From Gyrodactylus bullatarudis (lineage: Eukaryota > Platyhelminthes > Monogenea > Gyrodactylidea > Gyrodactylidae): a DNA stretch of 64,000 nt. How positions within the stretch are numbered: position 1 is the stretch's first letter; every line of letters begins with the position of its first letter. The position numbers were made by a program, and so were the translations under genes. The notes beneath the pieces were generated by a model, which saw only the letters and a program-made list of their open reading frames with translations, did not search any database and was not told the DNA's origin. Location: NCBI GenBank assembly GCA_012064415.1, contig SSNU01000068.1, positions 298,730-362,729 on the forward strand. The letters run 5' to 3'. This document shows positions 63,101-64,000 of the stretch, piece after piece.

Positions 63101-63259
63101 TATCCTCATTAATTCTCTATAAATCGGCTTTCCATGGCAATATTTCTGTTATCACAAGTAATATTAGATAAATTAACTATATAATACAATATAGGATTTC
63201 TTTATTTGAAAAAATGTATAAAAATAAAGAAATTTTCCAAAGGAAATGAATCTTTTAGA
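60187..63259. other. Gene-poor DNA downstream of the Penelope copy
   Basis: Apart from the candidate exon at 60.8 kb nothing is firm. On the plus strand near 62822-62867 there is a donor GTAAGTATT followed after 26 and 46 nt by two acceptors, TTTTGTCTTAG and TATTTTTTCAG, and then a short open stretch (DYLIPTITIKKEY); this may be a small gene but is not supported further. Confidence 0.35.
60818..60889 (-). CDS. Candidate 72-nt coding exon of an unidentified gene
   Basis: On the minus strand a strong acceptor (TTTTTTTATCCAG) and a strong donor (GTGAGTAAA) enclose 72 nt open in phase 0, reading IEKMKRENTDFVGLGWGMGY then FYLL. The Gly and aromatic-rich part could start a membrane helix. No partner exon could be assigned with confidence, so the gene is unknown. 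Confidence 0.35.
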
Positions 63260-63793
63260 TTATTTCTGTTGACTTTCATCACCAATAACTTTTCCTAACC
63301 ATTTAACTTGGGCCTCTTCGGACCAATCAGGTAGAAAATTTTTTATGCGAGTAGCATATTCGTAACGCTGATGTTCCGTCTGTAATTTGACATATCTCTC
63401 AAAATACAAGGTGTACTCAGGATCGGAAGTTGGCAGAATCGACAGAAATATGGCCAATCTTTCAATTTTCAATTCTAACAGGTAAAATTCAAGGTATCTC
63501 TTTGAGTTAAAGTCCAGAACTATCTTTGGCGCCGCCATTTTATAACTCAACTTGGGAATGTCACATATTTCTAAGATGACAAAACAAAATCCAACGAAAA
63601 GTAAATGAGACCTGGCTAGTTTCACCAAAACTGGATATTTCATGTCCATAATGAATTCTTCGTATGTGTCAAGTATCATTTCATCAATTTCCTGCTGAAT
63701 AGGATCCATAAATTCGAACCTATATTTGTGAATAGAAACCTTTTCAGAATAGTCTAGAGCATCATTCTTGAGAGTAATTTGAATTCCAGTCAT
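63260..63793 (-). CDS. Unrecognised 177-residue ORF
   Basis: A complete ATG-to-TAA reading frame with normal amino-acid composition, the only long non-transposon ORF in the right third of the window. I do not recognise the family. One hydrophobic stretch (HLLFVGFCFVILEICDIP, about residues 62-79) could be a membrane helix. The rest is mixed charged and aromatic, with a helical region YLEFYLLELKIERLAIF and an acidic, Trp-containing end (FLPDWSEEAQVKWLGKV). A TATA-like AT stretch (TATTTATAATAATTT) lies just upstream of the ATG on the coding strand. It may be a single-exon gene or one coding exon of a longer gene running to lower coordinates. A transposon origin is not excluded. Confidence 0.5.
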   Translation of the reverse strand: MTGIQITLKNDALDYSEKVSIHKYRFEFMDPIQQEIDEMILDTYEEFIMDMKYPVLVKLARSHLLFVGFCFVILEICDIPKLSYKMAAPKIVLDFNSKRYLEFYLLELKIERLAIFLSILPTSDPEYTLYFERYVKLQTEHQRYEYATRIKNFLPDWSEEAQVKWLGKVIGDESQQK

Positions 63794-64000
63794 GAGAAAG
63801 TAGAACTAAGTCTCTATATTTATAATAATTTTATTCGGATCGTTCTATCTTATGATGTAATTAACTATTGAATTTATGATGCAAGTTTTAAAATATTACT
63901 TTCACTATTTCCAGATCATCTATTCCAAACTCTTTTTTCTATTCGTCTCGTTATTGGAGGAGTTTTAGATTTTTTAATAATCTTTTGCAAGATTAACTAG

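Noticed and set aside
1..64000. CRISPR arrays, operons, bacterial promoters or ribosome binding sites
   Set aside because: The window is eukaryotic with spliced genes; no regularly spaced direct repeats were seen.
1..64000. tRNA, rRNA or other structural RNA genes
   Set aside because: No cloverleaf or rRNA-like conserved segments were recognised by eye. A covariance-model scan would be needed to exclude small RNAs.

Overview
The window looks like nuclear DNA of an AT-rich animal. It holds spliced genes with GT-AG introns, a myosin with a MyTH4-FERM tail, a seven-repeat protocadherin, a class A GPCR and a lysosomal cystine transporter, among fragments of Penelope-like, piggyBac and LINE elements. 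A non-clustered protocadherin together with very short introns (24-38 nt) packed at the 5' ends of two genes suggests a lophotrochozoan, most likely a parasitic flatworm. That is an inference; no rRNA, tRNA or mitochondrial marker is present to test it.

Layout. 0.65-17.6 kb, minus strand: one unconventional myosin gene of at least 28 exons (motor, two IQ-like motifs, MyTH4, FERM-like tail); a large intron holds a TTAA-flanked repeat with a Penelope fragment nested in it. 17.7-18.9 kb, plus strand: an uninterrupted cystinosin gene, head to head with the myosin across 111 bp. 19.0-21.7 kb, minus: a five-exon, 331-residue rhodopsin-family GPCR, tail to tail with cystinosin. 22.5-40.5 kb, minus: a ten-exon, 1211-residue protocadherin whose long introns contain hairpin repeats and a broken piggyBac transposase on the opposite strand. 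40.5-63.2 kb: gene-poor DNA with hairpin repeats, TTAA-type MITEs, a LINE reverse-transcriptase remnant, a nearly complete Penelope-like reverse transcriptase and three short splice-flanked candidate exons. 63.3-63.8 kb, minus: a 177-residue ORF I do not recognise.

I joined exons by reading splice sites and checking phase. The GPCR and protocadherin models close in frame from ATG to stop. The myosin model closes except for one small exon I could not place near 2.8-3.0 kb. The genes share no evident pathway; they are neighbours, not an operon. The more unusual observations are the 24-31 nt introns of the myosin gene, the microexons of its tail, a family of long hairpin elements spread through introns and intergenic DNA, and a set of TTAA-flanked elements that share a subterminal palindrome with the resident piggyBac copy.
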